DNA from: Podarcis raffonei
Lineage: Eukaryota; Chordata; Lepidosauria; Squamata; Lacertidae
Assembly (NCBI RefSeq): GCF_027172205.1
Contig: NC_070619.1
Coordinates: 5,416,459-5,480,458 of the forward strand
DNA length: 64,000 bases
Reading direction: 5' to 3'
In this document: in pieces, positions 23,986 to 35,139 of the stretch
How positions within the stretch are numbered: the first letter of the stretch is position 1
Layout of the letters: every line of letters starts with the position of its first letter
Program-made: the position numbers and the translations under genes
The notes under the pieces: model-generated
Seen by the model: only the letters and a program-made list of their open reading frames with translations
The model's database searches: none
Told to the model about the DNA's origin: nothing

Positions 23986-24026
<41 letters not shown>
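22850..24026 (+). mobile_element. L2 LINE 3' part, split by another LINE
   Basis: It encodes QLVRR...RVVHALVISRLDYCNTL, then after the interruption LTFKALNGLSPVYLKERL and RAFSVVAPALWNALPSDV, and ends GGCTGGGGAAACCCAGCC plus (ATT)n. It lies within the left arm and is missing from the matching place of the right arm (near 61,460). Confidence 0.85.
23144..23583 (-). mobile_element. Non-LTR retrotransposon 3' end (R4/Dong-like?), minus strand
   Basis: It is nested in the L2 with an 11-bp duplication, GCTCCCAGTAT, at 23,133-23,143 and 23,584-23,594. The minus strand encodes CKCRKQEPDTLEHIFFSCDF, a C-x-C...H...C knuckle of the kind found at ORF ends of several LINE clades, and ends CCTAATAAAGGATTTTGAATG. 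The clade is uncertain. Confidence 0.7.
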
Positions 24027-24027
<1 letters not shown>

Positions 24028-24316
24028 CTTTGAATATTAGAATTGATATGGTTAATAGGTAGTGATGACAAAGCAATCAAAATAAAAAACCTAACTCTTA
24101 TCTCCCTCCAGCTTATCTTGTTGTGAGATAAATATAACTTCCTAAAACAGAAAATTATTAAAAAATAATATTTTTAAATATTATAATAATATTTTACAAA
24201 CTAGGGGCAGTAGACCAGGACTCATAGTAGTCCTTTGCAAAGCAAAACCATCAGGACTACATCAAACCTAGGCTAAGAATGAACATAATCTCTTTCAGAG
24301 GTGAAGAATGAGCAAC

Positions 24317-24720
24317 TGTCAAGAGTGCGTGCAGGAGCCAGGCCCTGTGACCAGTAGGGCTTTGCAGGACTGGGGCCTTCCTGAGATTGTTCTAGAGAGG
24401 CAAGGCGCAGCTACACAGGTGAGGCTGACTGGTGTCAAGAGCCGGGAAGGGATATAAGGTCAGCATTTCCCTTCGGCTCTTTGCCACAGCAACACGTTCC
24501 CTGCCTTGCTGCGTTGGGCTTCTTGCTTCTTGTTCCCTACACTTCGGCTTCCTGACTTCCTGCTTCTTGATCCTTTGAACCTTGACTTTGTGGCTCCTTG
24601 CTTCTCAACCCTAGGACCCCTGGCTTCTAGACTCTCGTTCCTGCTCCCACCCCGCTGTCTTGCCACCGGTCCCAACGTCCTCAACCGGGACTTTGAGCAC
24701 CCGTAGACCGGACCATGACA
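24317..24720 (+). mobile_element. Solo LTR fossil with 5-bp TSD
   Basis: A 404-bp unit begins TGTCAAGAGTGCG and ends GACCATGACA. It has a GATATAAGG promoter-like box. The host pentamer GCAAC is duplicated at 24,312-24,316 and 24,721-24,725. The right arm has the empty site near 61,180. It arose after the duplication and has no internal coding region. Family unknown (ERV or Gypsy). Confidence 0.85.
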
Positions 24721-24802
24721 GCAACGTGGGAAAGTAGGTGTGTTTTCTTCATGCAGTTCTAGACGTCATACACATGGACTATTTTAAGAATCAGATGTCC
24801 CC

Positions 24803-25701
24803 TTAATTTCTGGTTGTCAGGTGCTCCTTTGTATTAAGATCAGCCCTCAGCACAATAATGTAGCACTTGGGAAGGAAGATGCAGCCCAGAAGCCCAGCGC
24901 TGGAGGCCAACATAGAGAAGATCTGCACGGCCACCATGTACTTGCCCTTGGTGCTCAGGTAGGTGGGCACAAAAGACACCCAAACACTGCAGAAGACCAG
25001 CATGCTGAAGGTGATCAGCTTGGCTTCGTTGAAGGAGCCAGGCAGCTTCCTGGCTAGGAAAGCCACCGTGAAGCAGGTGGCAGCCAAGAAGCCCATGTAG
25101 CCAAGGGCAACGTAAAACATGGCCACAGACCCTTCGTTGCATTGCAGGATGATCTCTTCCACCTGGGAGCGCATGTCGGGCTCTGGGAATGGAGGAGAAG
25201 AGCCCAGCCAGATGGTGCAGATGAGAACTTGCCCCCCAGAACAGGAGATGACAATGGAGTTGGCCAGACTCTTGCCCAGCCATCTCCTCACCCTGTTCCC
25301 GGGCTTTGTGGCCAGGAAGGCCAGCACCACCGTGATGGTCTTTGCCAAGACAGAAGAAACAGCAACTGAGAAGATGATGCTGAAGGCCGTTTGTCGGAGA
25401 AGGCAGGTCTCTTTCCTTGGGCGCCCGATGAAGAGGAAGGAGGACAGAAAGGAAAGCAGGAGGGAGACGAGCAGGATGTAGGAGAGGTCCCGGTTGTTGG
25501 CTTTGACTATGGGAGTTTCCTTGTATTTAATGAAGATTCCCAACACAATGTCTGCTATTAAGGACAAGAAGAGGGCAATGGAAGCTAAAACCATTCCCAA
25601 ATATTCTCCATAAGTCAGGAAGGTGGTAATCTTGGGGACACATTGATCTCTGTCCTTGTTTGAATGGTGATCTTCTGAGCATTTGGTGCAATGTTCTGCA
25701 T
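24803..25701 (-). CDS. V2R (left gene) exon 6: seven-transmembrane domain
   Basis: This 899-bp last exon encodes the end of the cysteine-rich linker (AEHCTKC), the seven-helix class C GPCR domain and the stop. Landmarks are [16 protein letters not shown] at the first intracellular loop and helix 2, [38 protein letters not shown] in the helix 5-6 region, and [12 protein letters not shown] after helix 7. In vomeronasal neurons these receptors detect peptides and proteins and signal through G-alpha-o and TRPC2. The acceptor is CCCCAG at 25,702, phase 1. It differs at only about a dozen residues from the right-arm copy. Confidence 0.93.
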
Positions 25702-25949
25702 CTGGGGAAGAGAGTAAGAGTGGCTGTAGCATCACTTACATCCCTAATGATCTGTGCTCTATTAACATTGTGATCTAGGATAAACTGAGAGGCAGTGACC
25801 ACTCCATTTCTGTTAACTGCATTGTTTGGATCCTGCCTAATCCTGAAGTAACACCTCTTTGTCTGAACCTTTTAAATGCAAACACTTTTCTGTTGCTTCC
25901 ATGCAATGTGAAAAATTTGCTACTTTGCACCATCTGTCCACTATTTATG
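25702..25949 (-). other. V2R (left) intron 5, part
   Basis: The first part (to about 25,775) pairs with the right arm near 60,130-60,200. Beyond that the sequence is left-arm-specific and leads into the L2. Confidence 0.5.
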
Positions 25950-27165
25950 ATAAATGCCACACCATGGGACTGAAACTGCCTTGGTCGCACTGGTCAATGA
26001 TCTCTGGTGGGCTAGGGACAAAGGTGAGAGCTGCTTCCTAGTTCTGCTCGATCTCTCAGCGGCCTTTGACACCATAACATCCTTCTGCAGGGACTGGGAG
26101 CTGGGGGCACTGTTATACAGTGGTTCCGCTCCTTTCTCCCAGGCCGTGTCCAGAAAGTAGTGTTGGGGGATGAGTGTTCAGACCCCTGGGCTCTCACTTC
26201 TGGGGTGCCTCAGGGTTCTGTCCTCTCCCCCATGCTTTTTAATATGTATATGAAGATGCTGGGAGAAATGATCAGGGGGTTTGCGCTGGGTGTTCATCAG
26301 TATGCAGATGACACCCAGTTCTACCTCTCTTTTAAATCAGAACCAGTGAAGGCGGTGAAGGTCCTGTGTGAGTGCCTGGAGGCGGTTGGAGGATGGATGG
26401 CAGCTAACAGATTGAGGTTGAATCCTCACAAGACAGAAGTACTGTTTCTGGGGGATAGGAGGCAGGTGGTTGTGAGGACTACCTGGTCCTGCATGGGGTA
26501 ACTGTGCCCCTGAAGGACCAGGTGCACAGCCTGGGAGTCATTCTGGACTCACAGCTGTCCATGGAGGTGCAGGTCAGTTCTGTGTCCAGGGCAGCTGTCT
26601 ACCAGCTACATCTGGTATGCTTGCTGAGACCCTACCTGCCCGCGGACTGTCTTGCCAGAGTGGTGCATGCTTGTTATTGCCCGCTTGGACTACTGCAATG
26701 AGCTCTACATGGGGCTACCTTTGAAGGTGACCCAGAATGTGGCAGCTAGACTGGTGACTTGGAGTGGCCGCTGGGACCATATAACACCAGTCCTGAGAGA
26801 TCTGCATTGGCTCCCAGTACGTTTCCAAGCACAATTCAAAGTGTTGGTGCTGACTTTTAAAGCCCTAAATGGCCTCGGCCCAGTATACCTGAAGGAGGAT
26901 CTCTACCCCTATTGTTAAGCCAGGACACTGAGGTCCAGCGCCAAGGGCCTTCTGGCGGTTCCCTCATTGCGAGAAATGAGGTTACAGGGAACCAGGCAGA
27001 GGGCCTTCTCGGTGGTGGCACCCGCCCTGTGGAACGCCCTCCCATCAGATGTCAAGGAAATAAGCAGCTATCCTATTTTTAAAAGACATCTGAAGGCAGC
27101 TCCTTTTAGGGAAGTTTTTAATATTTAATGTGGCTGGGGAAACTCAGCCAGATGGGCAGGGTATA

Positions 27166-27214
<49 letters not shown>

Positions 27215-27215
27215 T
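25950..27215 (+). mobile_element. L2 LINE, 5'-truncated and frameshifted
   Basis: In several frames it encodes the L2 [86 protein letters not shown]. It ends GGGTATAATTT and a long (ATT)n (27,170-27,212). It has at least three frame breaks. It sits in V2R intron 5 and is absent from the right arm. Confidence 0.88.
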
Positions 27216-27479
27216 GGTGTGACCGTATAAAAAATCAAAAAGGAATGTTTGTTGGAATTTCTCTCACAGCTGCCCACTTTCAACCCCAGAGATTTCTTCC
27301 TTATGATCATTCTTTTCAACTCTCTTCCAGGATGTAATGAAGGTGATTAATCCTAAAGGAGTTGAGGAAGGAGCCACATTCCCCAATGTCTGCAGAATTC
27401 TCACAAAAAGTGTGTGAGACTGGATTTCTGCACTGTGTTTACTCTCTCCAGAAATACCTTCCCCCTTGGCGTCACCCAC

Positions 27480-27606
27480 CTTCCTGGGCGGAGAAGGTCC
27501 CTTCCGCACACCGAGCACAAGCATAGCAGCAAATGGGCTTTCCTTCTAGAACCACCTTGGCATATCCAGGTCGACATTTTTCGTTACACTTGGAACAAGG
27601 TACAGC
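27480..27606 (-). CDS. V2R (left gene) exon 5: cysteine-rich linker
   Basis: This 127-bp exon (42 codons plus one base) encodes [19 protein letters not shown] then [21 protein letters not shown]. Its seven cysteines plus two at the start of exon 6 make the nine-cysteine NCD3G domain that links the ligand-binding domain to helix 1 in class C GPCRs. It has a GTTAG acceptor and a GTGGGT donor. The split Asp codon is completed by exon 6. Confidence 0.92.
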
Positions 27607-28540
27607 CTAACCAGAAAGACAAGAAGGTGCAACAAAGAGGAACAGTTAGGAGTATTTGTGGGTATGTAATTCACTCATAGAATGAATTCAAACGGATCTC
27701 TGGACTGCAGCCTTTGACCCCTCATCAGGGTCCTTTCAACCCCCCACTGACCATTGGGGTGACCAGAATATCTTGTTCTTCATAATTAGTTCAGGACAAC
27801 TGAGGTTTGCGCCACAGAACTCTGTTTCCTCTTCTCCGTTTACCTGCTTAATAAATCTTCAAAGAAAATGGCAATGGAGTCTAAAATGTGATTTCCCCAA
27901 ATTTCAGGATTCTGATAATCTCTCAACCACTAATTAAGACACATTTAATATGACATTTCCAAATATTGGTTTCCTCATTCTGCAAGGTTTCCTCTTATCG
28001 CTGATGTATTACACTAGTTATTTCTAGTTCATATGCCATTCCTTAACATTAACTTTATATTACAATAGGGTTTGTTTTTTTTAACTTCTCATCCTTCAAC
28101 AACAGCTGTGCACTTCTCAATTCCTATACATACAACACTTTAACATTTGCAACATCTACAAGTGAGCTTACTTTAAAAATTAAAAAAATCCACAGTAAAT
28201 CAGTAATTATCATTTCTAAAATAAATTGCTTTCCATCCTTCTGCATGTATGAAAGCCCAATAGTTCACTTTTACTAGGGGCTTTCCCTTTTCTTCTTATC
28301 TACGTAGTCTTTTCTGTCGAAGATTCTGGTGTCTTCTCTGAGGACCTCTGGGCTATATCCTTTCTTTGAGCACCCCAAATTCCCCTCCTATCTCAGCTGC
28401 TGTGGAAAGGATTGGTGGTTGCAGCTGTTATCGACGGTCAAGACACCATTGGTCAACCTGATATGGTCATTTTTCAGCGGTTGTTTAAGGAAAAACATAA
28501 TAAAGATCTGATGGCCTTCTCCCTCTGTGATTCCTCCTAC
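27607..28540 (-). other. V2R (left) intron 4
   Basis: This 934-bp intron matches 58,398-59,785 of the right arm, which carries an extra SINE. The empty site of that SINE is at about 27,665-27,680 here (GAATTCACTCATAGAATG). No other element is seen. Confidence 0.75.
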
Positions 28541-28768
28541 CTTGTTGAATTCCTTGTTCCACTCAATGGCTCCTGGGTTAATGGTGAACTTTATGCCAGC
28601 AGACGTCTCTCTCCTTATATTCCCAATTTTCACAAGGTCACAAGACTTATTGGGAGACATTACCCAGTTCAAAATATCGAAGTCCGCTGGCAGCTCCCAG
28701 TTCTCATCCAAGCACAGCCTGCCTCTGGAAGTATTCAGACACCGGATTTCTCTTAAGAAAGGGTGAAG
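28541..28768 (-). CDS. V2R (left gene) exon 4
   Basis: This 228-bp exon (76 codons, phase 0 at both ends) encodes LHPFLREIRCLNTSRGRLCLD, then DFDILNWVMSPN, LVKIGNIRRETSAGIKF and EWNKEFNK. This is the last part of the extracellular ligand-binding fold before the cysteine-rich linker. The boundaries are TTCCAG and GTAGGA. Confidence 0.92.
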
Positions 28769-29019
28769 CTGGAATGACAAGGGAAAGCACCAGCACTGAG
28801 AAACCTTGAAGCTAAGATGGATACCTCAGTCCTACTCACTTCAACCTCTTCTGATTTGGGGCCTGCGTGTATCTCATGTATACTGGAATTCCTATTCAGC
28901 CATTTCTATTACTACAGACCCTACAAGGGCCCCAATTTTCCAGGGATGTCCCTGATTCTTTATGTTGGGAGCTGCCCAGAGTGCTGAGGGAATCCAAAAA
29001 GATGTGTGTTGTATAAACA

Positions 29020-29150
29020 GTGCTATTTTTCTAGAAAAGAAGGTGCTGGAACTCACCATGAACACCTCCCTGTGAGAATGGCAATGGCACCCACCTGGGA
29101 GGTGCCAGAACTGAGTTCCAGCGAGTTGCCCCCTCAAAAAAAGCCCTGGC
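29020..29150. mobile_element. hAT-like MITE in V2R intron 3 (shared by both arms)
   Basis: It runs from CAGTGCTATTTTTCTAGAAA to TCAAAAAAAGCCCTG, whose reverse complement CAGGGCTTTTTTT resembles the start. The same element lies at 57,660-57,775 in the right arm, so it predates the duplication. Confidence 0.6.
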
Positions 29151-29315
29151 TCTAAACAGTAAAATTATCGTTATGGAATGGGATGGTTCTATTTTCATCA
29201 CAGAAATGTTGGGTGGTATGTTACTATTACTAATACTATGATATTTTACAGGTCTATCCCCAGTCAAGATCAGCATCTGTGTGGACTACAGGTTGCAAAA
29301 AGGGGAAGGAAATAC

Positions 29316-30119
29316 CTGCCACGGCTGTAGCCTTTGGGGTCCCCATTGCTCTCCTTCCTCCACCATCAGCCTCCTCTGGGATCTCGATGAAAGCGAAGCA
29401 TGCAAGGCCTGAGCCACAGCCTGAACATGGATGTAAGTGCCATAGCTGTCATAAGACAGGGCTCTCTCATACTCCTCTTGGGGCAACGGCTGCAGTTTCT
29501 CCTCCTCTCTGCATCTTATCCTGCCTTTCATGGACAACAGATGCTTTGAATATGAACACTGAAAAGCTTCTTCCAAAAAACCTGGAAGAAAATTCAACTG
29601 CGTTTTATATCTGCTGTGCTCTATTCCAGTCTGAATTGCAAAGGACAGAGAACCATGGAAGTGCTGGAAGTAATTTGGATGGAGGTAAAAGCCAATTCTG
29701 ATTTCTAGCAAAGCTGTTGTGATCCAGACTTTCGCCCCTATTTCCTTCACATATAATGTGTGTATTACTATGAGTGGTATGATACCCGCTCCATTGGTTA
29801 TATAGCAAACAAATACCCCAACTTCTCTCCATAGGAAAAAAGGTTCCACATACGTAATAAATTCTTGATTAAAGGTTTCTGGTACTCTTTTTGATAAAGC
29901 AATGCAGATCCCTTTGCTGAGCATCAGAGGTTTCACAGCGCTCCCAAATCTTTCTCCACTGTCATTGTCTGGACTGCAGAGGCCAATCCACGTCCATCCA
30001 AAATGCAGGAGCAATTCAACAATCCCCTGGTACTGACTTTCCTCTTTGGGAGTCATCCGGTAGACAAAAGGGAACAGGGTTTTACCTTCGAGAACCTGGG
30101 CAGTGAAGCCATAATTGAA
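29316..30119 (-). CDS. V2R (left gene) exon 3: ligand-binding domain
   Basis: This 804-bp exon (268 codons, phase 0) encodes FNYGFTAQVLEGKTLFPFVYR, MTPKEESQYQGIVELLLHFGWTWIGL, and ends RRLMVEEGEQWGPQRLQPWQ. The FGWTWIGL and SDDNDSGE-type segments (here SPDNDSGERF) are landmarks of the V2R Venus-flytrap domain. The frame is open throughout. It differs from the right-arm copy in clusters: about codons 80-120 and 140-200 of the exon are heavily changed, while flanking blocks are identical. The acceptor is CCTAG and the donor GTATTT. Confidence 0.92.
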
Positions 30120-30416
30120 CTAGGAAGGAAAGCAAAAGATCAGCAATTTTATTTTATTTCGGCATAACAGATATTTTAATCATTTGAAATGACTGATATC
30201 TATCTCAATCTCTGCTGGCTGAGGCTGGTGGGAGTTTTAGTCGGAAACATCTGGAGGTGTCAAGTTGGTGAAGGCTCAGTTTTGAAAATGGGATGTTGAA
30301 TCCACAGCTCAGGATTTTCCCATTTTTAAAAATAACCCTGCTTGACCTATCCAAAGAGAAAGTAGAATTTAACGCAGTTGAAATCCTCTGTGCTTCCATG
30401 CTCTCCCACTATTTAC

Positions 30417-30708
30417 CTGTGGGATTTTGTAGATGCCTGACAAGGCTGAAATCACTTTTGAGATGAAAGTGTTGCTTCTTTCAAGAACAGCCAGCAGGTG
30501 ATTCTGTTCTCCACAGTGATAATTGGGAATATTGCATCCACTGCCTGCAAGCAGCTCTAGCATGGCGTCCGAAGTCATCCTTGCATCGAAATAGTTCTCA
30601 TAGAGGCTGTAGCCCAGGGTGATGTTGGGTAAAAGGCTGAGATCCTGGTTGATCTCTTGGATGGTGAACAGGAAAGACAACATGTGCCAGTAGATCCTAG
30701 GTGTGTCT
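30417..30708 (-). CDS. V2R (left gene) exon 2: ligand-binding domain
   Basis: This 292-bp exon, the usual V2R exon 2 length, encodes [39 protein letters not shown] and [12 protein letters not shown]. It begins with the third base of a split codon, as required by the exon 1 end at 34,638. The acceptor is TTGCAG and the donor GTAAAT. Confidence 0.92.
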
Positions 30709-30955
30709 CTGCAATAAATGAATCCTTTAAAAAGAGTGAAACTGGTGTTCATATTAATGGGGGTGGGGACATTATATGATCCAAAAAGATTAGTATGTAT
30801 TGATTAATCCTATTGCATTAATATCAAACCATTTACAGTCTAGTATAGAATAAAAATTTGGAGATCTCTGCTCCATGACTGGAGCTTTGATGCAAACAGC
30901 ACACAGAGCTGTTCAGCAGTGGAAGAGACTCCCTCCGAAGGTGACCATGTGTCAT

Positions 30956-32630
30956 AGAATCATAGAATCATAGAATCATAGAGTTGGAAGAGACCACAAG
31001 GGCCATCGAGTCCAACCCCCTGCCAAGCAGGAAACACCATCAGAGCACTCCTGACATATGGTTGTCAAGCCTCTGCTTAAAGACCTCCAAAGAAGGAGAC
31101 TCCACCACACTCCTTGGCAGCAAATTCCACTGTCGAACAGCTCTTACTGTCAGGAAGTTCTTCCTAATGTTTAGGTGGAATCTTCTTTCTTGTAGTTTGG
31201 ATCCATTGCTCCGTGTCCGCTTCTCTGGAGCAGCAGAAAACAACCTTTCTCCCTCCTCTATGTGACATCCTTTTATATATTTGAACATGGCTATCATATC
31301 ACCCCTTAACCTCCTCTTCTCCAGGCTAAACATGCCCAGCTCCCTTAGCCGTTCCTCATAAGGCATCGTTTCCAGGCCTTTGACCATTTTGGTTGCCCTC
31401 CTCTGGACACGTTCCAGTTTGTCAATGTCCTTCTTGAACTGTGGTGCCCAGAACTGGACACAGTACTCCAGGTGAGGTCTGACCAGAGCAGAATACAGTG
31501 GCACTATTACTTCCCTTGATCTAGATGCGATACTCCTATTGATGCAGCCCAGAATTGCATTGGCTTTTTTAGCTGCCGCGTCACACTGTTGGCTCATGTC
31601 AAGTTTGTGGTCAACCAAGACTCCTAGATCCTTTTCACATGTACTGCTCTCAAGCCAGGTGTCACCCATCTTGTATTTGTGCCTCTCATTTTTTTTGCCC
31701 AAGTGCAATACTTTACATTTCTCCCTGTTAAAATTCATCTTGTTTGTTTTGGCCCAGTTCTCTAATCTGTCAAGGTCGTTTTGAAGTGTGATCCTGTCCT
31801 CTGGGGTGTTAGCCACCCCTCCCAGTTTGGTGTCATCTGCAAATTTGATCAGGATGCCCTTGAGTCCATCATCCAAGTCGTTGATAAAGATGTTGAATAA
31901 GACCGGGCCCAAGACAGAACCCTGTGGCACCCCACTAGTCACTCTTCTCCAGGATGAAGAGGAACCATTGATGAGCACCCTTTGGGTTCGGTCAGTCAGC
32001 CAGTTACAAATCCACTGAGTGGTAGCATAGTCAAGACCGCATTTTACCAGCTTCTTTACAAGAATATCATGGGGCACCTTGTCAAATGCCTTGCTGAAAT
32101 CAAGGTAGGCTACATCCACTGCGTTCCCTTCATCTACCAGGCTTGTAATTCTGTCAAAAAACGAGATCAGGTTAGTCTGACATGACTTATTTTTCAGAAA
32201 TCCATGCTGACTATTGGTGATCACAGCATTCCTTTCCAGGTGCTCACAGACTGTTTGCTTAAAGATCTGCTCCAGAATCTTCCCTGGTATTGATGTCAGA
32301 CTGACTGGGCGGTAATTATTTGGGTCCTCTCTTTTCCCCTTTTTGAAAATAGGGACGACATTTGCCCTCCTCCAGTCTGCCGGGACTTCGCCTGTTCTCC
32401 AGGAATTCTCAAAGATGACTGCCAGTGGTTCTGAAATCACATCTGCCAGTTCTTTTAATACTCTTGGATGCAGTTCATCTGGCCCTGGAGACTTGAATAC
32501 ATCTAGACTAGCCAAGTATTCTTGTACTATCTCCTTAGTTATTCTGGGCTGTGTTTCCTCTGCTGAATCATTTGCTCCAAATTCTTCAGGTCGGGCATTG
32601 TTTTCTTTATCGGAGAAGACTGAGGCACAG
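30956..32630 (-). mobile_element. CR1 LINE, 5'-truncated, in V2R intron 1
   Basis: It covers the last 1.68 kb of CR1 on the minus strand with ORF2 open from the RT N-terminal part ([16 protein letters not shown]) through FADDTKLGG to the natural end ASGVL. The reading frame enters upstream from host DNA, giving an apparent 546-codon frame. The right arm retains the empty site (CATCCATGACACATGG near 51,745). GTCAT occurs at both junctions, which may be a short duplication or chance. Confidence 0.93.
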
Positions 32631-32838
32631 GTCATGGATGCTTCAGGTGAGATTCTTCCGGGTCCCTTCCATCTCTGCAATCTATGATTCTATTATATAG
32701 TGGTTCTATGAGTAAGAAATGAAGGCGCCCCTCAAAATGTGTGCTATACAGGGAAGTTGCTGCAAAGGCTGCTTTTCCTGCATTGGTCTTTGACTTCTTC
32801 CAATGGGCTAGACTATAGGTAGATAAGAGACAATTTTA

Positions 32839-33538
32839 TTTCATTTTTATTTTTTAAATATTTTATTAAGGATTTTCTTGTTTTACAGAAGTGTACTGCC
32901 TCGTATTTTTTTCTTCTTCCATGTAACATTTTTACAAATGCGTTTCATTTGTTGAGGCATTAGGGGGAGAAGAAAAAAGAAAGAAAAAAGAAAGGGGGGG
33001 TGGAGAGAGGGAAGATGGGTGGGGGTGGGGTCGGGTGGCGGTGTTTCTATTATGTTTAATGTATGTAGAGTTTGGTGTCAGCGTTGCTTGTGTTGTTCAC
33101 TTGTGTTCCTTTGGTGGTGAGAGAGGTTGGGGTTGGCCTAGGGTGTGATTGTTTGCTTGTGATTGGCTGTGGTGATCTTTGTTTTCGTGTGTGAGTGGGG
33201 TGTGTGTGTGTTTTGGATCAGGTTAGCCATATTGATTTGTATGCTGTTGGTGGATTATTGTCATTGTCCTGTTGGGCTGTGTATGTGATAAAGGGGAGCC
33301 ATACCGGGGTGAAGGTGTCTTCTTCTGTTTGTCCCCGTGTCAGTTTCAGTTTATTAGTTAATTTTTCTAGTAGGGCTGTTTCCCATACTATTTGGTACCA
33401 TTGGTCCATGCTTACTCCTGACAGGTCTCTCCAGTGTCTGGTTATGGTGTTTCTGGTTGCTGAGAGCAGGTGGGTAATGAGTTCTTTGTGGTGTAAATGG
33501 GCATTGTTGTCTTGGAAGATTGTCTCTTAAACACCTAC
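32839..33538 (-). mobile_element. L1-type LINE 3' end, minus strand, in V2R intron 1
   Basis: It is flanked by a 15-bp duplication, TAAGAGACAATTTTA (32,824-32,838 and 33,539-33,553). Reverse-strand text ends in an A-rich tail. The minus frame 33,218-33,409 encodes a WYQIVWETALLEKLTNKL and TFTPVWLPFITY segment like the extreme C-terminus of some L1 ORF2 proteins. The empty site is at about 51,545-51,565 in the right arm. Confidence 0.8.
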
Positions 33539-33553
33539 TAAGAGACAATTTTA

Positions 33554-33955
33554 TTGAAGGAGGGGAAGCACCAAATACCTCAGTCCCCTTTTAGTTACAA
33601 ATGAGGCCTGGTGGCTTTCAGCTTTGAGTGCGTGGTAAAACCTATAATTTTGCACATGTTTTTCATCAGTGACTCCACCAATGAGGACACCCCCTGGTCT
33701 GTATTATTTTATATAATCATTTTATTTGAAGCATATCATTCCTGCTCTTCTCCGATAAAAATCCACCCATTTTCAAGAGAGATTTTTTCATTCTGAGATG
33801 TAGGTGTGTTGTATAAAGAGAACTGTGATCCAAATAGAATAAACATAAAATAATGAATCTCAGTTGCTTGGAAATTGCTTGAGTTTCATGCCACCCTCTG
33901 GGTTAGGAAACAGGTACCTACTGTGTCAACCACTGCAATAGTTAGCAATGAGACC

Positions 33956-34002
<47 letters not shown>

Positions 34003-34637
34003 AAAGGAATAATTCCTTTTCACATTTTAGACTCCACTAACAAGGAAGTCTCCTGACTCATATTATTTTATTTATCATTTCAGTTAAAGCACATATTTCC
34101 TGCTCTTCAGCCACCAAACGTTAATCTGTAGGATTTTAAAAATCCATTTTTAAAACTATAGCATTCTTTAACGACAGTTTGTTGATGGTCATTTATAATA
34201 TTATATCAGTATAAGGATATAATCGAAGAATGCAAGAATGCCAAGGAATCTGGTCAGGGTTCAAAAGTTTGCACTGAATTTCCCCACCTGCAGAATGCCC
34301 TGAAACTCAGGCAATTTCCAGAGCTCAAAGGTTGAATTGCCTGAGTTTCATGGCATCCTGCAGGTGGGGAAACTCAGTGCATCCATAGGTAGGAGAGTGT
34401 TTCACTAAGGAAGACCCAGGAAACAAGGAAATGGGAGAGGTTTGGGTGGAATCTTTTAGTGGACCCCCAGCTCCCATGAGCCCAGCCAGCAAGACCAATG
34501 GTCAGGGCAGGGTACTCCTGCAACATGAGGACAGCCTTGGCTCCCCAGCCCTGAGAAAGGGGCTCTTTCCTTGATAAATAGGAACCATTAGAAGGACTGG
34601 AGGACCATGAAACCCACCCACATATGATTTTACATAC
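33554..34637 (-). other. V2R (left) intron 1, shared part
   Basis: It matches 50,068-51,540 of the right arm, without the solo LTR found there. A palindrome-like pair built on GAAACTCAGGCAATT and AATTGCCTGAGTTTC lies at 34,300-34,352 and is also kept in the right arm (50,347-50,398). Confidence 0.7.
33957..34000 (+). repeat. (TG)n microsatellite
   Basis: About 21 TG units. The matching point of the right arm (50,690-50,705) has only a short CA run, so it expanded or contracted after the duplication. Confidence 0.9.
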
Positions 34638-34864
34638 CCCGCATTCCCGGCCAAGGGTGTCTGAGAAAAGACGTATGGAGTTTTCTTAAATAAGCGTTTT
34701 GGAGAGATGATCCCACTGATGAAAAAGTGTCCAGACCGGTAGTAATTGCGAGCATCCATTTCATCCCTGACCAGATTCAAGGGGCATTTCGCCTTGTGCT
34801 TCCCGCAGACTCCAAAGGGCATCATGAGCAGCGGAAGCAGCAACAGAAGGAGCAGGGATCTCAT
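34638..34864 (-). CDS. V2R (left gene) exon 1: signal peptide
   Basis: The ATG at 34,864-34,862 starts MRSLLLLLLLPLLMMPFGVCG, a classic signal peptide, then KCPLNLVRDEMDARNYYRSGHF, ISPKRLFKKTPYVFSQTP. The donor GTATGTAA leaves two bases of a split codon that exon 2 completes. This ATG is chosen because the signal peptide follows at once and the start is identical in the right copy. Exons 1-6 (227, 292, 804, 228, 127, 899 bp) sum to 2,577 bp, or 858 residues plus stop, the normal V2R size. No lesion is seen, so the gene may be functional. Confidence 0.9.
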
Positions 34865-35139
34865 TCTGGCTCTGCCTCCTCCTCCTCTTACCTGCCAAGG
34901 AGGCGAAGCAGAAGAACCCAAAGACTCTTTCAAGGCCAGACTGGGTGGGCTTTCCCAATCTGGGTGGTTTTCAACTACACCTTCAGAGCTCGGAAGCACA
35001 AGGCAGGCACAGCCTCTTTCGCCAGCTCTGCATCTTGACTCAGTCTGGATCCAACACAGGAAATATTCTCGGCACCAACTTTTTCTTTCCCAGACACAGC
35101 GCAATTAATATTGTCATGTTGCTTTCCGAGGCTCATGCA

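Noticed and set aside
31040-32680. A 546-codon host gene on the minus strand
   Set aside because: It is CR1 ORF2 in a 5'-truncated insertion; the first codons are host intron DNA read through by chance.
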